DNA of 12,218 nucleotides from Clostridia bacterium (GCA_017626655.1 JAGAIH010000486.1:1-12218); one strand, 5' to 3'; numbered from the stretch's first letter, positions 1 through 6,899 are shown. Numbers and translations: made by a program. Notes: generated by a model from the letters alone, not told the origin.

Positions 1-58
1 CCCTACAATGGGTCATTGGCGACTGAGCCATTGTGCCGAACAGCTCGATAGACCCCCA
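1..58. repeat. End of a composite inverted-repeat element (cut by window start)
   Basis: This stretch matches 6269-6326 with only about five differences over 58-59 bases, in the same orientation. Read on the minus strand it begins GGGGGTCTATCGAGCTGTTC, which resembles the outer ends of the other elements in this window. Inside it, CAATGG (6-11) and CCATTG (28-33) can form a stem. The rest of the element lies before position 1. It sits just past the 3' end of the HAD gene. No transposase is visible. Confidence 0.7.
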
Positions 59-66
59 TTCCCCAA

Positions 67-786
67 TCAACCTTCCGCCAAAAGCCCCTCAATATAAGCC
101 CCCAGCTCCTCAAAGGACCCATGCGGGTACTCGTTCACATCTGCATTCGGCGTATTGATCAGACAATCGGTCAGCAGAAATCCCCGCAGTCCCGCCTTGC
201 CCCCCGCGATCATGTCCTCGGCTACGTCGTTGCCCACCATGAGGCAGTCGGTGGCGTCTAGACCTCCGCGGCGCAGGACCTCTCTGTAGTAGTCAGGGTT
301 GGGCTTGCAGTAGCCGATGTCCTCGAAGGTGGTGTAGAACTCAAAGTCTTCGGGCTCCAGCCCTGCCCAGCGGATGCGCTTCTGGGTGGCGATGCGGGGG
401 AACAGGGGATTGGTGGCCAGGATCACCCGAATGCCCTTGGCTTGCAGGGAGCGCACCAGCTCGGCGGCCTTGGGATTATGGCCGCAGACGGCGGACACCT
501 CGTCGAACTCGGTGTTGTAGAAGACGTCCAGAATGGGCAGTTCCTTCGAAAGATCCGTATGGCTGACGGCGGTATAGGCCTCCCAGTAGGCCTCCTCGCC
601 CGTGCGGCTGCCGTCGTTGTGGACCATGGCGGCGATACCCGCCTTCATGGCGGAGAGGAATCGCTCGGGGGTGTAGCCCAGGGGCGCGAGGCGGCGGATG
701 AGGCGGCCGAAGTAGTCCTTCATGAAGACGTCCTGATCCATGGGGAGCAGGGTCCCGTCGAGGTCAAAGAGTACGGCTTTGAGCAT
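67..786 (-). CDS. HAD-superfamily phosphatase (haloacid dehalogenase-like hydrolase)
   Basis: This 239-aa soluble protein has all four HAD motifs. Motif I is FDLDGT with the nucleophile Asp8 and the acid/base Asp10. Motif II is Thr125 in ATNP, motif III is Lys161 in CKPNP, and motif IV is GND with Asp187 and a further Asp191. The helical insert between about 15 and 100 is a C1-type cap, as in phosphoglycolate phosphatases and 5'-nucleotidases. HAD enzymes remove phosphate from small metabolites, but the substrate cannot be read from the sequence. The ATG at 786 is chosen because it begins directly at motif I (MLKAVLFDLDGT) and has AAAGGA upstream. The frame is open to 879, but that extension would cover the -10 box and leader hairpin. 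It has its own consensus promoter and a leader hairpin, so it is probably monocistronic. Confidence 0.88.
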   Translation of the reverse strand: MLKAVLFDLDGTLLPMDQDVFMKDYFGRLIRRLAPLGYTPERFLSAMKAGIAAMVHNDGSRTGEEAYWEAYTAVSHTDLSKELPILDVFYNTEFDEVSAVCGHNPKAAELVRSLQAKGIRVILATNPLFPRIATQKRIRWAGLEPEDFEFYTTFEDIGYCKPNPDYYREVLRRGGLDATDCLMVGNDVAEDMIAGGKAGLRGFLLTDCLINTPNADVNEYPHGSFEELGAYIEGLLAEG

Positions 787-808
787 GGCTTTTGGGGTCC
801 TTTCGGGG

Positions 809-861
809 AAAAAATAGGGCGCCCCGCGATCTCCCTCCATAGGAGATCCACGGAGACGCCC
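809..861 (-). terminator. Leader hairpin with U-run before the HAD gene (attenuator-like)
   Basis: On the minus-strand transcript, 855-861 pairs with 817-823 (one G-U), 850-853 with 824-827, and 842-848 with 828-834, around a 7-nt loop. That gives 18 pairs with two single-base bulges. The stem is followed by UA and then six U (809-814). This is the form of an intrinsic terminator, yet it begins at about +1 of the predicted HAD transcript and ends about 25 nt before the start codon. It could be an attenuator or a 5' stabilising hairpin. No alternative antiterminator fold was found by eye. Confidence 0.6.
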
Positions 862-867
862 GAGGGT

Positions 868-896
868 ATTATACACCATTTTTGGGTGACTGTCAA
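868..896 (-). promoter_or_regulatory. Consensus sigma-A promoter for the HAD gene
   Basis: On the minus strand, TTGACA (896-891) is followed by a 17-nt spacer and TATAAT (873-868), a perfect match to both hexamers. The start site is expected near 861. The -35 lies only 6 bp past the stop codon of the upstream 428-aa gene. The spacer ends in AAATGGTG, identical to the spacer end of the rrf2 promoter at 11280-11308. Confidence 0.88.
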
Positions 897-902
897 GAAA
901 AA

Positions 903-2189
903 TTACGTCCTCTCCAAAATATTCACGAAAGAATTCTTCCCATACACCGTATACCCGAAGATCTCGGAGTCATTATCCAGAGTCAGAAGCTCCCCTTCCC
1001 TGACACCGTACATACACAGCATACGGGGCGCGGGATCCACGATGAGGATGCGCTTGCCCTCTCCCTCGGGGAAGTCGAAGGAGTGGTTGGTGTGGAAGGA
1101 GGCCACGGGCATGGAAACGATCTGGGAGGAGGCCACCGACAGCCCGCCCCAGTTCTGCTGGGCGATGGTGCGGAATTGGAGGGAGTAGACGAAGCGGTAG
1201 GTGTTGTTGGGGCAGAGGATCACCAGACCGCGTCGGTAGCGGCAGTTGGCGAAGGCTACCTTGTAGGTCACTTCCTTCCGCTTGCTACGGCCCCCACGGC
1301 TGTCGGGGTGGGGCATATCCGTGATGGTGAGGCCGAAGAAGATGCGCTCGGACAGCACCGACAGGTAGGGGGAGCCGTGGATCTCGTAGGACAGCTCGCC
1401 CCGTTCTCTCATTTTTTCCAGCTTCTTCATGAATTTGCGGCGGTCGATCATGCGGCGGACCGAGCGGATGACGAAGAGCCAGAGAAAGAGGATCCCACCG
1501 ATGATGAGGATGGGCTTCCAGAGCAGGCGGAGGATGCCCAGGATGAGGGAGCCCAGCGTAGGGACCAGAGTGGAGAAGCCCAGAAAGATCAAGGCGTAGA
1601 TGGAGACGAAGAAGATCACCGCGTAGAGAATGCGGCGGCCCCAGCGGGTCTTTTCGTTGCCCGTGCGGAGGTCCTTCTGCACGATCCAAACCGCGGAACG
1701 GCGGTGGAGCCGCAGGATGGAAAGACCGACCACCAGCACAAGGGCGGCGGCGGTGGCCACGGCGGTACATTCTCCGTGGCGCATACCCGTGAACTTCAGG
1801 GCGGGGATCAGAGAGGCCGAGATGACGGGGGTGGCGCCGAGGATCGTCACGGCGAAGCCCACGGCGTAGGGGATCTCCTTCAGCAGGAAGGGGGCTTCGG
1901 TCCGGTCCTTGTAGATCTCGCAGAACTGGTTAAAGCTGCGGTCGTCCACGTTGTCGTAGTAGCGCCACAGGAAGAAGAACAGCAGGATCAGGGTGACGGG
2001 GTGGATCAGGGCGAGGAAGGGCTCGGCCAGATCCCCCTCGCGGACCACCAGCTCGGTGTAGAGAAAGCTCATGAGATTCCCCACCGACTTCATGGTGACG
2101 AGGTGGAATACCCAGAGCTGGGCGGTGCAGAGCAGGGCCTTGCAGCCGTGCCAGAGAATGTCCTTGATGCGGGTCTTTGTCGGGTTCAT
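903..2189 (-). CDS. Polytopic membrane protein of unknown function, soluble C-terminal domain
   Basis: This 428-aa protein is not one I recognise. By eye it has about six hydrophobic stretches: roughly 13-35, 58-76, 106-130, 142-160, 186-208 and 222-241. A basic stretch follows (RSVRRMIDRRKFMKKLEKMRER, about 242-263), then a hydrophilic domain of about 165 residues without transmembrane segments. By the positive-inside rule that domain is probably cytoplasmic. It holds beta-rich patterns (EVTYKVAFANCRYRRGLVILCP) but no catalytic motif I can name. The start at 2189 is supported by AAAGGAG ending 8 nt upstream and by a promoter at 2231-2259. It shares its architecture, membrane helices then a soluble tail, with the 208-aa gene just upstream, though I see no sequence similarity. 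Confidence 0.8.
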   Translation of the reverse strand: MNPTKTRIKDILWHGCKALLCTAQLWVFHLVTMKSVGNLMSFLYTELVVREGDLAEPFLALIHPVTLILLFFFLWRYYDNVDDRSFNQFCEIYKDRTEAPFLLKEIPYAVGFAVTILGATPVISASLIPALKFTGMRHGECTAVATAAALVLVVGLSILRLHRRSAVWIVQKDLRTGNEKTRWGRRILYAVIFFVSIYALIFLGFSTLVPTLGSLILGILRLLWKPILIIGGILFLWLFVIRSVRRMIDRRKFMKKLEKMRERGELSYEIHGSPYLSVLSERIFFGLTITDMPHPDSRGGRSKRKEVTYKVAFANCRYRRGLVILCPNNTYRFVYSLQFRTIAQQNWGGLSVASSQIVSMPVASFHTNHSFDFPEGEGKRILIVDPAPRMLCMYGVREGELLTLDNDSEIFGYTVYGKNSFVNILERT

Positions 2190-2230
2190 GGCGGGTCTCC
2201 TTTGGTGGATTTGGAGGGGACTTTACCTAT

Positions 2231-2259
2231 AGGATAGCATATTTTCGGGGGATTGTCAA
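2231..2259 (-). promoter_or_regulatory. Sigma-A promoter, extended -10, for the 428-aa membrane protein
   Basis: On the minus strand, TTGACA (2259-2254), a 17-nt spacer, and TATCCT (2236-2231) preceded by TGC, an extended -10. It lies between the 3' end of the 208-aa gene and the RBS of the 428-aa gene, so the latter can be transcribed alone. Confidence 0.75.
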
Positions 2260-2303
2260 TCGCGGGATGGTTGAGGGGGGATTGCTACAAAGTGAGAATC
2301 GGG

Positions 2304-2930
2304 TCACGTCTCGTCGGCAAAGCCGTAGTCGGCGATATCGTCCAATTCCTCGCGGATCCTGTCCGACGCGTTCAAGGCTGCGTCGGGAGGAAGCCTGAAG
2401 CTGAAAACGCGGCCGTTGATCCGCAGGCGCAGTATATCGTGGTCTTGGTGCTTTTCAATGCTCATTTCCTCCAGCCAGCCGTCCTTTACGGTGGTGATCC
2501 TCCCTTGAAACACGCGGAGCTTGCCGTTTTCGTAGACGCAGATGCCGCGGTAAAACCAAAAATAAATGGCAACGAGGAGGATCAGCACCCATGCGACGAA
2601 GACCCAAGCCGAGGGGAGCAGGGAGATCAGAATGAAGACGAGAGACAACGCCCACGCGGCGAGGAACAGGGCAAAGCTCACAACGGCGACCAAAAAACGC
2701 GGAGACAGCTCGGAGGTTATCCACGGCGACAAGGGGATGAAGCAGCGGCGGTTCAGGATGCCGAAATACAGGATGAATGCCCAGATCATGTGGTAGAGGA
2801 TCACCATAATGGTCCAGAAGCTGACGTCTGCAAGATCGCCAAGGGGAATCTCGCCCTCGATCAGACCCGAAAGCAGGATCACGGGGAGGCCGAGTACGTA
2901 CCAAATGAAGATTTTGATTCCGCGGGACAT
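2304..2930 (-). CDS. Four-helix membrane protein with C-terminal PH-like tail, unknown function
   Basis: This is a 208-aa protein with four hydrophobic segments, about 5-24, 37-58, 77-102 and 105-127. A hydrophilic C-terminal part of about 80 residues follows (FYRGICVYENGKLRVFQGRI onward), rich in alternating beta-strand patterns. That layout resembles bacterial PH-domain (DUF304-like) membrane proteins, but this is a guess from pattern only. I chose the ATG at 2930 because AAAGGAG lies 8 nt upstream. The frame stays open to 3083, but those extra 51 codons translate the composite repeat element and are not convincing protein. No clear promoter was seen between the element and this gene, so it may be read through from upstream. 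Confidence 0.75.
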   Translation of the reverse strand: MSRGIKIFIWYVLGLPVILLSGLIEGEIPLGDLADVSFWTIMVILYHMIWAFILYFGILNRRCFIPLSPWITSELSPRFLVAVVSFALFLAAWALSLVFILISLLPSAWVFVAWVLILLVAIYFWFYRGICVYENGKLRVFQGRITTVKDGWLEEMSIEKHQDHDILRLRINGRVFSFRLPPDAALNASDRIREELDDIADYGFADET

Positions 2931-2975
2931 GGGGAGCTCCTTTCTTTGCGTGGAATTTGGATGGGGTTGGGCTTT

Positions 2976-3194
2976 AAATTTGGGTTTGTCGGTGGGTTGC
3001 AACCAACGTTTCCGAACCTTCCCCTTTGGGGAAGGGGGACCACCGAAGGTGGTGGATGAGGTAAGACGTATGGGCCAAAACATCTTGATGGGCCAGCGTG
3101 ATCACCTCATCCGTCACGCCCTACGGGCGCGCCACCTTCCCCAAAGGGGAAGGTCGGGGAGCGAGGGAACGAATCGACCGATAAACTGCAATTT
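2976..3194. repeat. Composite inverted-repeat element A (MITE-like)
   Basis: The outer ends are AAATTTGGGTTTGTCGG (2976-2992) and, inverted, AAATTGCAGTTTATCGG (3194-3178). The inner arms are 3017-3062 and, inverted, 3102-3153. Each carries the palindrome CCTTCCCCTTTGGGGAAGG (3017-3035) or its inverse (3135-3153) plus a GGATGAGGT segment. The GGATGAGGT motifs face the centre here, whereas in elements B and C they lie outside the palindromes. It fills the gap between the 116-aa and 208-aa genes. No target-site duplication or coding capacity is convincing. Confidence 0.8.
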
Positions 3195-3241
3195 GACTTT
3201 ATGCCCAGTCCATCGTCCCGCTTTCCATCGGCGTGCCCGCC

Positions 3242-3592
3242 TCAATCCTCCCCGCGCAATGCGTTTCGCCACGAGACGATAAAACCAATTTCAAAGGAAA
3301 TGTCCCCTACGATCTCCAAGACCTTCACACACAGATAGCTCCCGTATGTGACCTCTGTATACCCACTGTGGGAGCATAGATAGTAGTGTCCCGCCTCGTA
3401 CAATTCATAGTCCGTTTCGGCATTGTGAAACGCGCTTCCGCCAAGGAACACGGAAACGACAAAAAACACGAAAATTGGGATGGAAAGAAGCAAAGGGATC
3501 AGGGTGGCATATTTTTTGATTGTGATCGCCTTCCATACTGCGTACACGGTATGGACGGCAACAGCCGCCAAAATCACGTATGCAAAATTCAT
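3242..3592 (-). CDS. Small membrane protein of unknown function
   Basis: This 116-aa protein has two predicted membrane helices, about 1-20 (MNFAYVILAAVAVHTVYAVW) and 27-50. A hydrophilic C-terminal half includes YYLCSHSGYTEVTYGSYLC. I do not recognise a family. The ATG at 3592 has AAAGGA 5 nt upstream. It lies 30 bp behind the GNAT remnant in the same orientation, so the two are probably on one transcript. The two cysteines in the hydrophilic half could form a disulfide if that part is outside the cell, but topology cannot be settled from this sequence. Confidence 0.7.
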   Translation of the reverse strand: MNFAYVILAAVAVHTVYAVWKAITIKKYATLIPLLLSIPIFVFFVVSVFLGGSAFHNAETDYELYEAGHYYLCSHSGYTEVTYGSYLCVKVLEIVGDISFEIGFIVSWRNALRGED

Positions 3593-3622
3593 GGTTTTCC
3601 TTTCTGCCGATCACGGCAAAGC

Positions 3623-3802
3623 TCACAATTCAATGTACTGCGGCACGATATCCGCGTACGTCCCGTCGGGCAGGCGGAACTCCTTGGGGATCACCCCCAG
3701 GCGGGTAAAGCCCACCTTCTCGTACAGGCGCAGAGCGCGGGTGTTGGTGGCCACCACGGCGGGGGTGGTCTCGGGGGTCACGGGAATGACGGAATAGGGC
3801 AT
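3623..3802 (-). pseudogene. Internally deleted GNAT acetyltransferase remnant
   Basis: This 59-codon frame ends with a typical GNAT C-terminus: VVATNTRALRLYEKVGF, then LGVIPKEFRLPDGTYADI. In full-length GNAT enzymes this follows about 100 further residues that include the acetyl-CoA-binding loop (R/Q-x-x-G-x-G/A). That loop is absent here. The first 14 residues (MPYSVIPVTPETTP) look like a GNAT N-terminus, so the simplest reading is an in-frame internal deletion. AAAGGAG lies 7 nt before the ATG at 3802, so it may still be translated. It should be inactive as an acetyltransferase. It could alternatively be a fragment kept for another reason, or a real gene broken by assembly error. Confidence 0.72.
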
Positions 3803-3838
3803 GGGAGGACTCCTTTTAGAATGGTTTTTGGGGGCTTT

Positions 3839-4090
3839 CAAATTTGGGTTTATCGAACTGTTTGACAGAACAGATCAGTATGTGTTTAGGGGCCACCTCA
3901 TCCGTCGGCTTCGCCGACACCTTCTCCTCCAGGAGAAGGCTTCGGTAACCGCAACCCCTTGAGATATAAAGATCTTTTGGGTCGTGGTAACCTAGGCTTC
4001 TCCTGGAGGAGAAGCTCCCGCGAAGCGGGTGATGAGGTGGCCACTTGCCCGTTTCCACTATGTTCCGTCAGACCGTTAAACCCCAATTTA
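3839..4090. repeat. Composite inverted-repeat element B (MITE-like)
   Basis: The outer ends are CAAATTTGGGTTTATCG (3839-3855, then an ACTG..TTGACAGAACAG stretch) and, inverted, AAATTGGGGTTTAACGG (4089-4073), followed by TCTGACGGAACA. The inner arms are about 3891-3939 and 3997-4044. They hold the palindrome CCTTCTCCTCCAGGAGAAGG (3920-3939) and its counterpart at 3997-4014, and each ends outward in GGCCACCTCATC. The right end reaches within 2 bp of the natB stop codon. The left end lies just upstream of the GNAT remnant. Confidence 0.8.
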
Positions 4091-4092
4091 TC

Positions 4093-5292
4093 TCACTTCT
4101 TAAACATAACCCTCTCGCTGTTGAACAGCCTCGTCAGCACCACCACGAACACCCCCGCGGTGATGAGGTTGGCGGCTACGGTGAGAATGATCTGCATGGG
4201 CTCGCAGCTCATGGAGAACACCCCGCTGATGCACTGGACGCTGTTGTAGACGGGAATGAGGAACAGGCCGAGGCTCTTGTCGGGGCCGCCGAACATACCG
4301 CTGACGCCGATGACCGTGACCACCAGCATGAGGGGAGAGACCAGAGTGGAGGCCTCCTTGACCGAGGCCGCCAGGGCCGACAGGGTGGCGATGAGGGAGA
4401 CGAAGACCAGGATGGTGGAGAGGATCACGCACAGGATCATGGCGTAGTCCCCGACCGTGTAGATGGAGGCGTCCACGGCTCCCATCTCCTCCCCACCCAT
4501 GAGCTTGGGCAGAGCCAGGAGCACGCCCGCAAAGCTGCACAGTCCCCCCAAGAGGGACATGACCGACAGGGCGGCGATCTTGCCCAGAGCCAGCTCGCTC
4601 CGCTTGATGGGGGTGATGAGGAGGGTGGCGATGGTGCCTCTCTCCTTCTCGCCCGCGATGGACTCGGCGGTCATGGCCATGCAGGAGGAGAACATGAGCA
4701 CGATGAGGAGCAGGGGCATGAGCATGGAGAAGAGCATACCCGTCAGATCCTCCTCGGTGGCTACGTCAAACGCTATGTCGGAGGAGACGTTCACGTCGAA
4801 GCGGTTGGCCATGGAGGATTCCAGGGCGTTCAGGAGGGCCAGCAGGGTGGAGTAGGCCGCCGAGGAATCGGCATCGGAGGAGTTGTAGTAGATCTTGACC
4901 TCGGGGGCGGGCTGACCGTTTGCGGGGTCGTAGGTCATGACGGCCTCGTCAAAGCCCTCGGGGATGACCATGTAGGCGTGGTAGCTCCCCTCGTTGATGC
5001 CGGCAGCCACGGTGTCGCGGTCGTGCTCCTCGGTGCAGTCGGGGCAACGGTAGTAGGTGACGTTGACCCCGCTGTTCAGGGTCACGGCAGAGATCATATC
5101 CGAGGAGCCGTGGAGCAGGACGCGGTATTCCATATCCTCTCCGCCGCCTCCCACGGCGTCGGTCAAAGCGCCTCCCATGAGGGAGTAGACTACGTAGATC
5201 AAAAGGCCGGGGAGAATGAGGGTAGCCAGCATACGCCGATCCCCGAAGAAGCGGCGCAGCTCCTTTTTCATGATGGTGAGAATGTTTTTCAT
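4093..5292 (-). CDS. natB: ABC-2 type exporter permease, NatB-like
   Basis: This 399-aa membrane protein is the permease partner of the ATPase encoded next to it. Residues 1-37 form an N-terminal cytoplasmic stretch and first helix, followed by a large extracytoplasmic domain of about 150 residues. A membrane block of about five helices follows (about 187-207, 238-260, 283-305, 317-337, 365-388). The segment ESIAGEKERGTIATLLITPI (210-229) is the conserved coupling region of NatB/ABC-2 permeases (COG1668). NatAB of Bacillus extrudes Na+, but related pairs export other compounds. An unusual CPDC (83-86) lies in the extracytoplasmic domain. The start at 5292 is 1 bp after the natA stop codon and has GAGGAGG upstream inside natA, which implies translational coupling. 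The frame would extend to 5331 only by overlapping natA. Confidence 0.87.
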   Translation of the reverse strand: MKNILTIMKKELRRFFGDRRMLATLILPGLLIYVVYSLMGGALTDAVGGGGEDMEYRVLLHGSSDMISAVTLNSGVNVTYYRCPDCTEEHDRDTVAAGINEGSYHAYMVIPEGFDEAVMTYDPANGQPAPEVKIYYNSSDADSSAAYSTLLALLNALESSMANRFDVNVSSDIAFDVATEEDLTGMLFSMLMPLLLIVLMFSSCMAMTAESIAGEKERGTIATLLITPIKRSELALGKIAALSVMSLLGGLCSFAGVLLALPKLMGGEEMGAVDASIYTVGDYAMILCVILSTILVFVSLIATLSALAASVKEASTLVSPLMLVVTVIGVSGMFGGPDKSLGLFLIPVYNSVQCISGVFSMSCEPMQIILTVAANLITAGVFVVVLTRLFNSERVMFKK

Positions 5293-5293
5293 A

Positions 5294-6070
5294 TCACGCC
5301 TCCTCTCCCTTGCGGTCCTTGTACAGCTCAAAGAAGCGATCCTCCAGGCTCATGCCGCCGCAGACGGCGGAGAGGGTATCGCAGGCTACCATGCGGCCGT
5401 CGATGATGATGCCCACGCGGTCGCAGAGCTTTTCCACCAGGCTGAAGATGTGGGTGGAGAGGATGACGGTCTTGCCTCGCTCCCGCAGCTCCAGCAAAAA
5501 GTCGGTGACCACCTTGGCGGTGAGGACGTCCAGACCGTTGGTGGGCTCGTCGAAGATGATGACGTCGGGGTCGTGGACCACCGAGATCACCAGGGACACC
5601 TTCTGCTTCATGCCCGTGGACAGGTTCGCCACCTTGACCTCGGCGAAGCGGTCGATGCCGAATTTCCCGAACAGCTCGGCCTTGCGGGCGGCGGTGGTGG
5701 CGGGATCCACCCCGTGGAGGGAGGAGAAGAAATCGAAGAGGTAATTGGGGGTGAAGAAATCCTCCAGCTTCAGTTCTCCCGTGAGGAAGCCCACGCGGGA
5801 GCGGACGGTGTCGGGATCCTTCACCACACTGATCCCGTCCAGGGTCGCGTCCCCCTCGTCGGGGCGGATGAGGGTGGCCAGCATACGGAGGGTGGTGGTC
5901 TTGCCCGCGCCGTTGGGGCCCAGGAGACCAAAGATCTCCCCCTTGTTGGCGGTAAAGGACAGGCCGTCTACGGCGACCTTGACCTTTTGGTGTGTCTTTT
6001 CCAGCTGCTGTTGCTTTCTCGACAGCTTGAAGGTCTTGCGCAGATCCTGCGCGATGAGTATGGGTTCCAT
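5294..6070 (-). CDS. natA: ABC transporter ATPase, NatA-like
   Basis: This 258-aa cytoplasmic ATPase powers the exporter with the following permease. Walker A is GPNGAGKTT (51-59). The signature is LSTGMKQK (150-157), a common NatA-type variant of LSGGQ. Walker B is VIIFDEPT (170-177), the D-loop is GLD (179-181), and the switch His207 is in STH. Length matches NatA (COG4555). Residues 15-33 form a charged insert (KLSRKQQQLEKTHQKVKV) before the usual VDGLSF, also seen in this family. The ATG at 6070 is chosen for AAGGAG 7 nt upstream. The 51 further in-frame codons upstream run through repeat element D. No strong promoter was found directly upstream; transcription may start inside or beyond that element. 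Confidence 0.9.
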   Translation of the reverse strand: MEPILIAQDLRKTFKLSRKQQQLEKTHQKVKVAVDGLSFTANKGEIFGLLGPNGAGKTTTLRMLATLIRPDEGDATLDGISVVKDPDTVRSRVGFLTGELKLEDFFTPNYLFDFFSSLHGVDPATTAARKAELFGKFGIDRFAEVKVANLSTGMKQKVSLVISVVHDPDVIIFDEPTNGLDVLTAKVVTDFLLELRERGKTVILSTHIFSLVEKLCDRVGIIIDGRMVACDTLSAVCGGMSLEDRFFELYKDRKGEEA

Positions 6071-6097
6071 GAAATGCTCCTTGTTTATTTGATCGTT

Positions 6098-6326
6098 TAT
6101 GTGGGTCTGACGGTCTGTTTCGATTGGCACGAACACTCGTAGGGAGCGACGCCCTCGTCGCTCCGCCACATAGAACATACCGATATGTTTCGGGTATAAA
6201 GGTAAAACATATATATCTGACAATAGATATGGGCAATTTTCAGGTTGCGGAGCGACGAGGGCGTCGCTCCCTACGATGGGTCATTGGCGACCGAGCCATC
6301 GTGCCGAACAGCGCGATAGACCCCGA
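6098..6326. repeat. Composite inverted-repeat element D with identical 28-bp arms
   Basis: The inner arms 6138-6165 and 6248-6275 are perfect 28-bp inverted repeats, beginning CGTAGGGAGCGACGCC and ending TCGTCGCTCCG. The arms enclose an AT-rich spacer (6166-6247). The outer parts are also related: GGGTCT.aCG..CTGTT..GGCACGA appears at the left end and, inverted, at the right end. The right outer part 6269-6326 is a near copy of 1-58. In it CGATGG (6274-6279) and CCATCG (6296-6301) form a stem. The element fills the gap between the LOR gene and natA. Confidence 0.8.
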
Positions 6327-6348
6327 TCTCTGCGTTCACTCAATTCAT

Positions 6349-6825
6349 TCACGCATTATTCGCCTGCTCCACGGCGCAGTCGATGGCCAGCACCAGGGCC
6401 AGGGCTTGGAGCTCGTCCCGGGGATCGCGGATGTTCAGAGCATAGCAATCCCCCCAGGTGAACCACTCCTTTTGGATGTCCACCACCACCTGCCCGTGGC
6501 GGGATACGGTATAGTCGTGGGCCCAGAAGTCTCCCTCCACGTCCCAGTCCGCGCCCTCCACGGTGTAGTGGGGACGGAAGAAGGAGAACTCCCGCACCAC
6601 CTCGCCGATGAGCTGGCCGCCGACGTAGACCGAGTAGCGGGGCTTGAAGGTAAAGATCTGCTGCTCGATGTAGGCCACCTCCCGCCCGCTTATGTCGCAG
6701 ACGTGGAGCTTCTTGCCCCAGGAGAACAGCTCGCCCTCCACGTAGTAGCGGTCGTTGCCCGTCTCGTCCCGCACGGTAAAGCGGTCGTTCCAAGAGAAGA
6801 TCCGTTCCTCAATGAGCAGTTTCAT
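6349..6825 (-). CDS. LURP-one-related (LOR/YxjI-type) family protein
   Basis: This 158-aa soluble protein is built of short beta-strand repeats typical of the LOR (PF04525, formerly DUF567) tubby-like fold: IFSWNDRFTVRDETG, LFSWGKKLHVCDISG, IFTFKPRYSVYVGG and EFSFFRPHYTVEG. It closes with a hydrophobic helix (LQALALVLAIDCAVEQ, 139-154) as in that fold. The molecular role of bacterial members is poorly defined; membrane or phospholipid association is only suggested by fold similarity. The ATG at 6825 matches the usual family N-terminus (MKLLIEERIFSW). AAAGGA lies 12 nt upstream, a little far. An in-frame ATG at 6846 lies inside the leader and has no better RBS. It is driven by the consensus promoter at 6871-6899. 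Confidence 0.85.
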   Translation of the reverse strand: MKLLIEERIFSWNDRFTVRDETGNDRYYVEGELFSWGKKLHVCDISGREVAYIEQQIFTFKPRYSVYVGGQLIGEVVREFSFFRPHYTVEGADWDVEGDFWAHDYTVSRHGQVVVDIQKEWFTWGDCYALNIRDPRDELQALALVLAIDCAVEQANNA

Positions 6826-6870
6826 AAAAATACCATATCCTTTCATAAAGTTGATTGGTTGTTTTTCTAT

Positions 6871-6899
6871 ATTATAACATATAGTCAAATGATTGTCAA
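6871..6899 (-). promoter_or_regulatory. Consensus sigma-A promoter for the LOR gene
   Basis: On the minus strand, TTGACA (6899-6894), a 17-nt spacer, and TATAAT (6876-6871). Both hexamers are perfect. The start site is expected near 6864, which gives a leader of about 40 nt. The terminator of the predicted small RNA lies about 55 bp upstream and would insulate this promoter. Confidence 0.88.

Noticed and set aside
882..2237. Long plus-strand open frame (451 codons) opposite the 428-aa gene
   Set aside because: It is the complement of a well-supported minus-strand gene with RBS, promoter and clear membrane helices. Its own product is low-complexity Gly/Asp/Glu/His, typical of antisense frames in G+C-rich genes.
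2931..3083. N-terminal extension of the 208-aa protein
   Set aside because: The extra 51 codons come from repeat element A. The downstream ATG has a proper RBS and begins the first membrane helix region.
3940..3996. Promoter inside element B (TTACCA, 16 nt, TATATC on the minus strand)
   Set aside because: Each hexamer matches only four of six positions, and the spacing is off the optimum. It is not enough to call.
3816..4086. Short minus-strand frames of 62-80 codons in element B
   Set aside because: They translate inverted-repeat sequence, lack RBSs and match no protein pattern. Similar frames arise from the other copies (10003-10224).
4045..5406. 453-codon plus-strand open frame across natB
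   Set aside because: Same reason: a shadow of a gene with family motifs, and it starts inside repeat element B.
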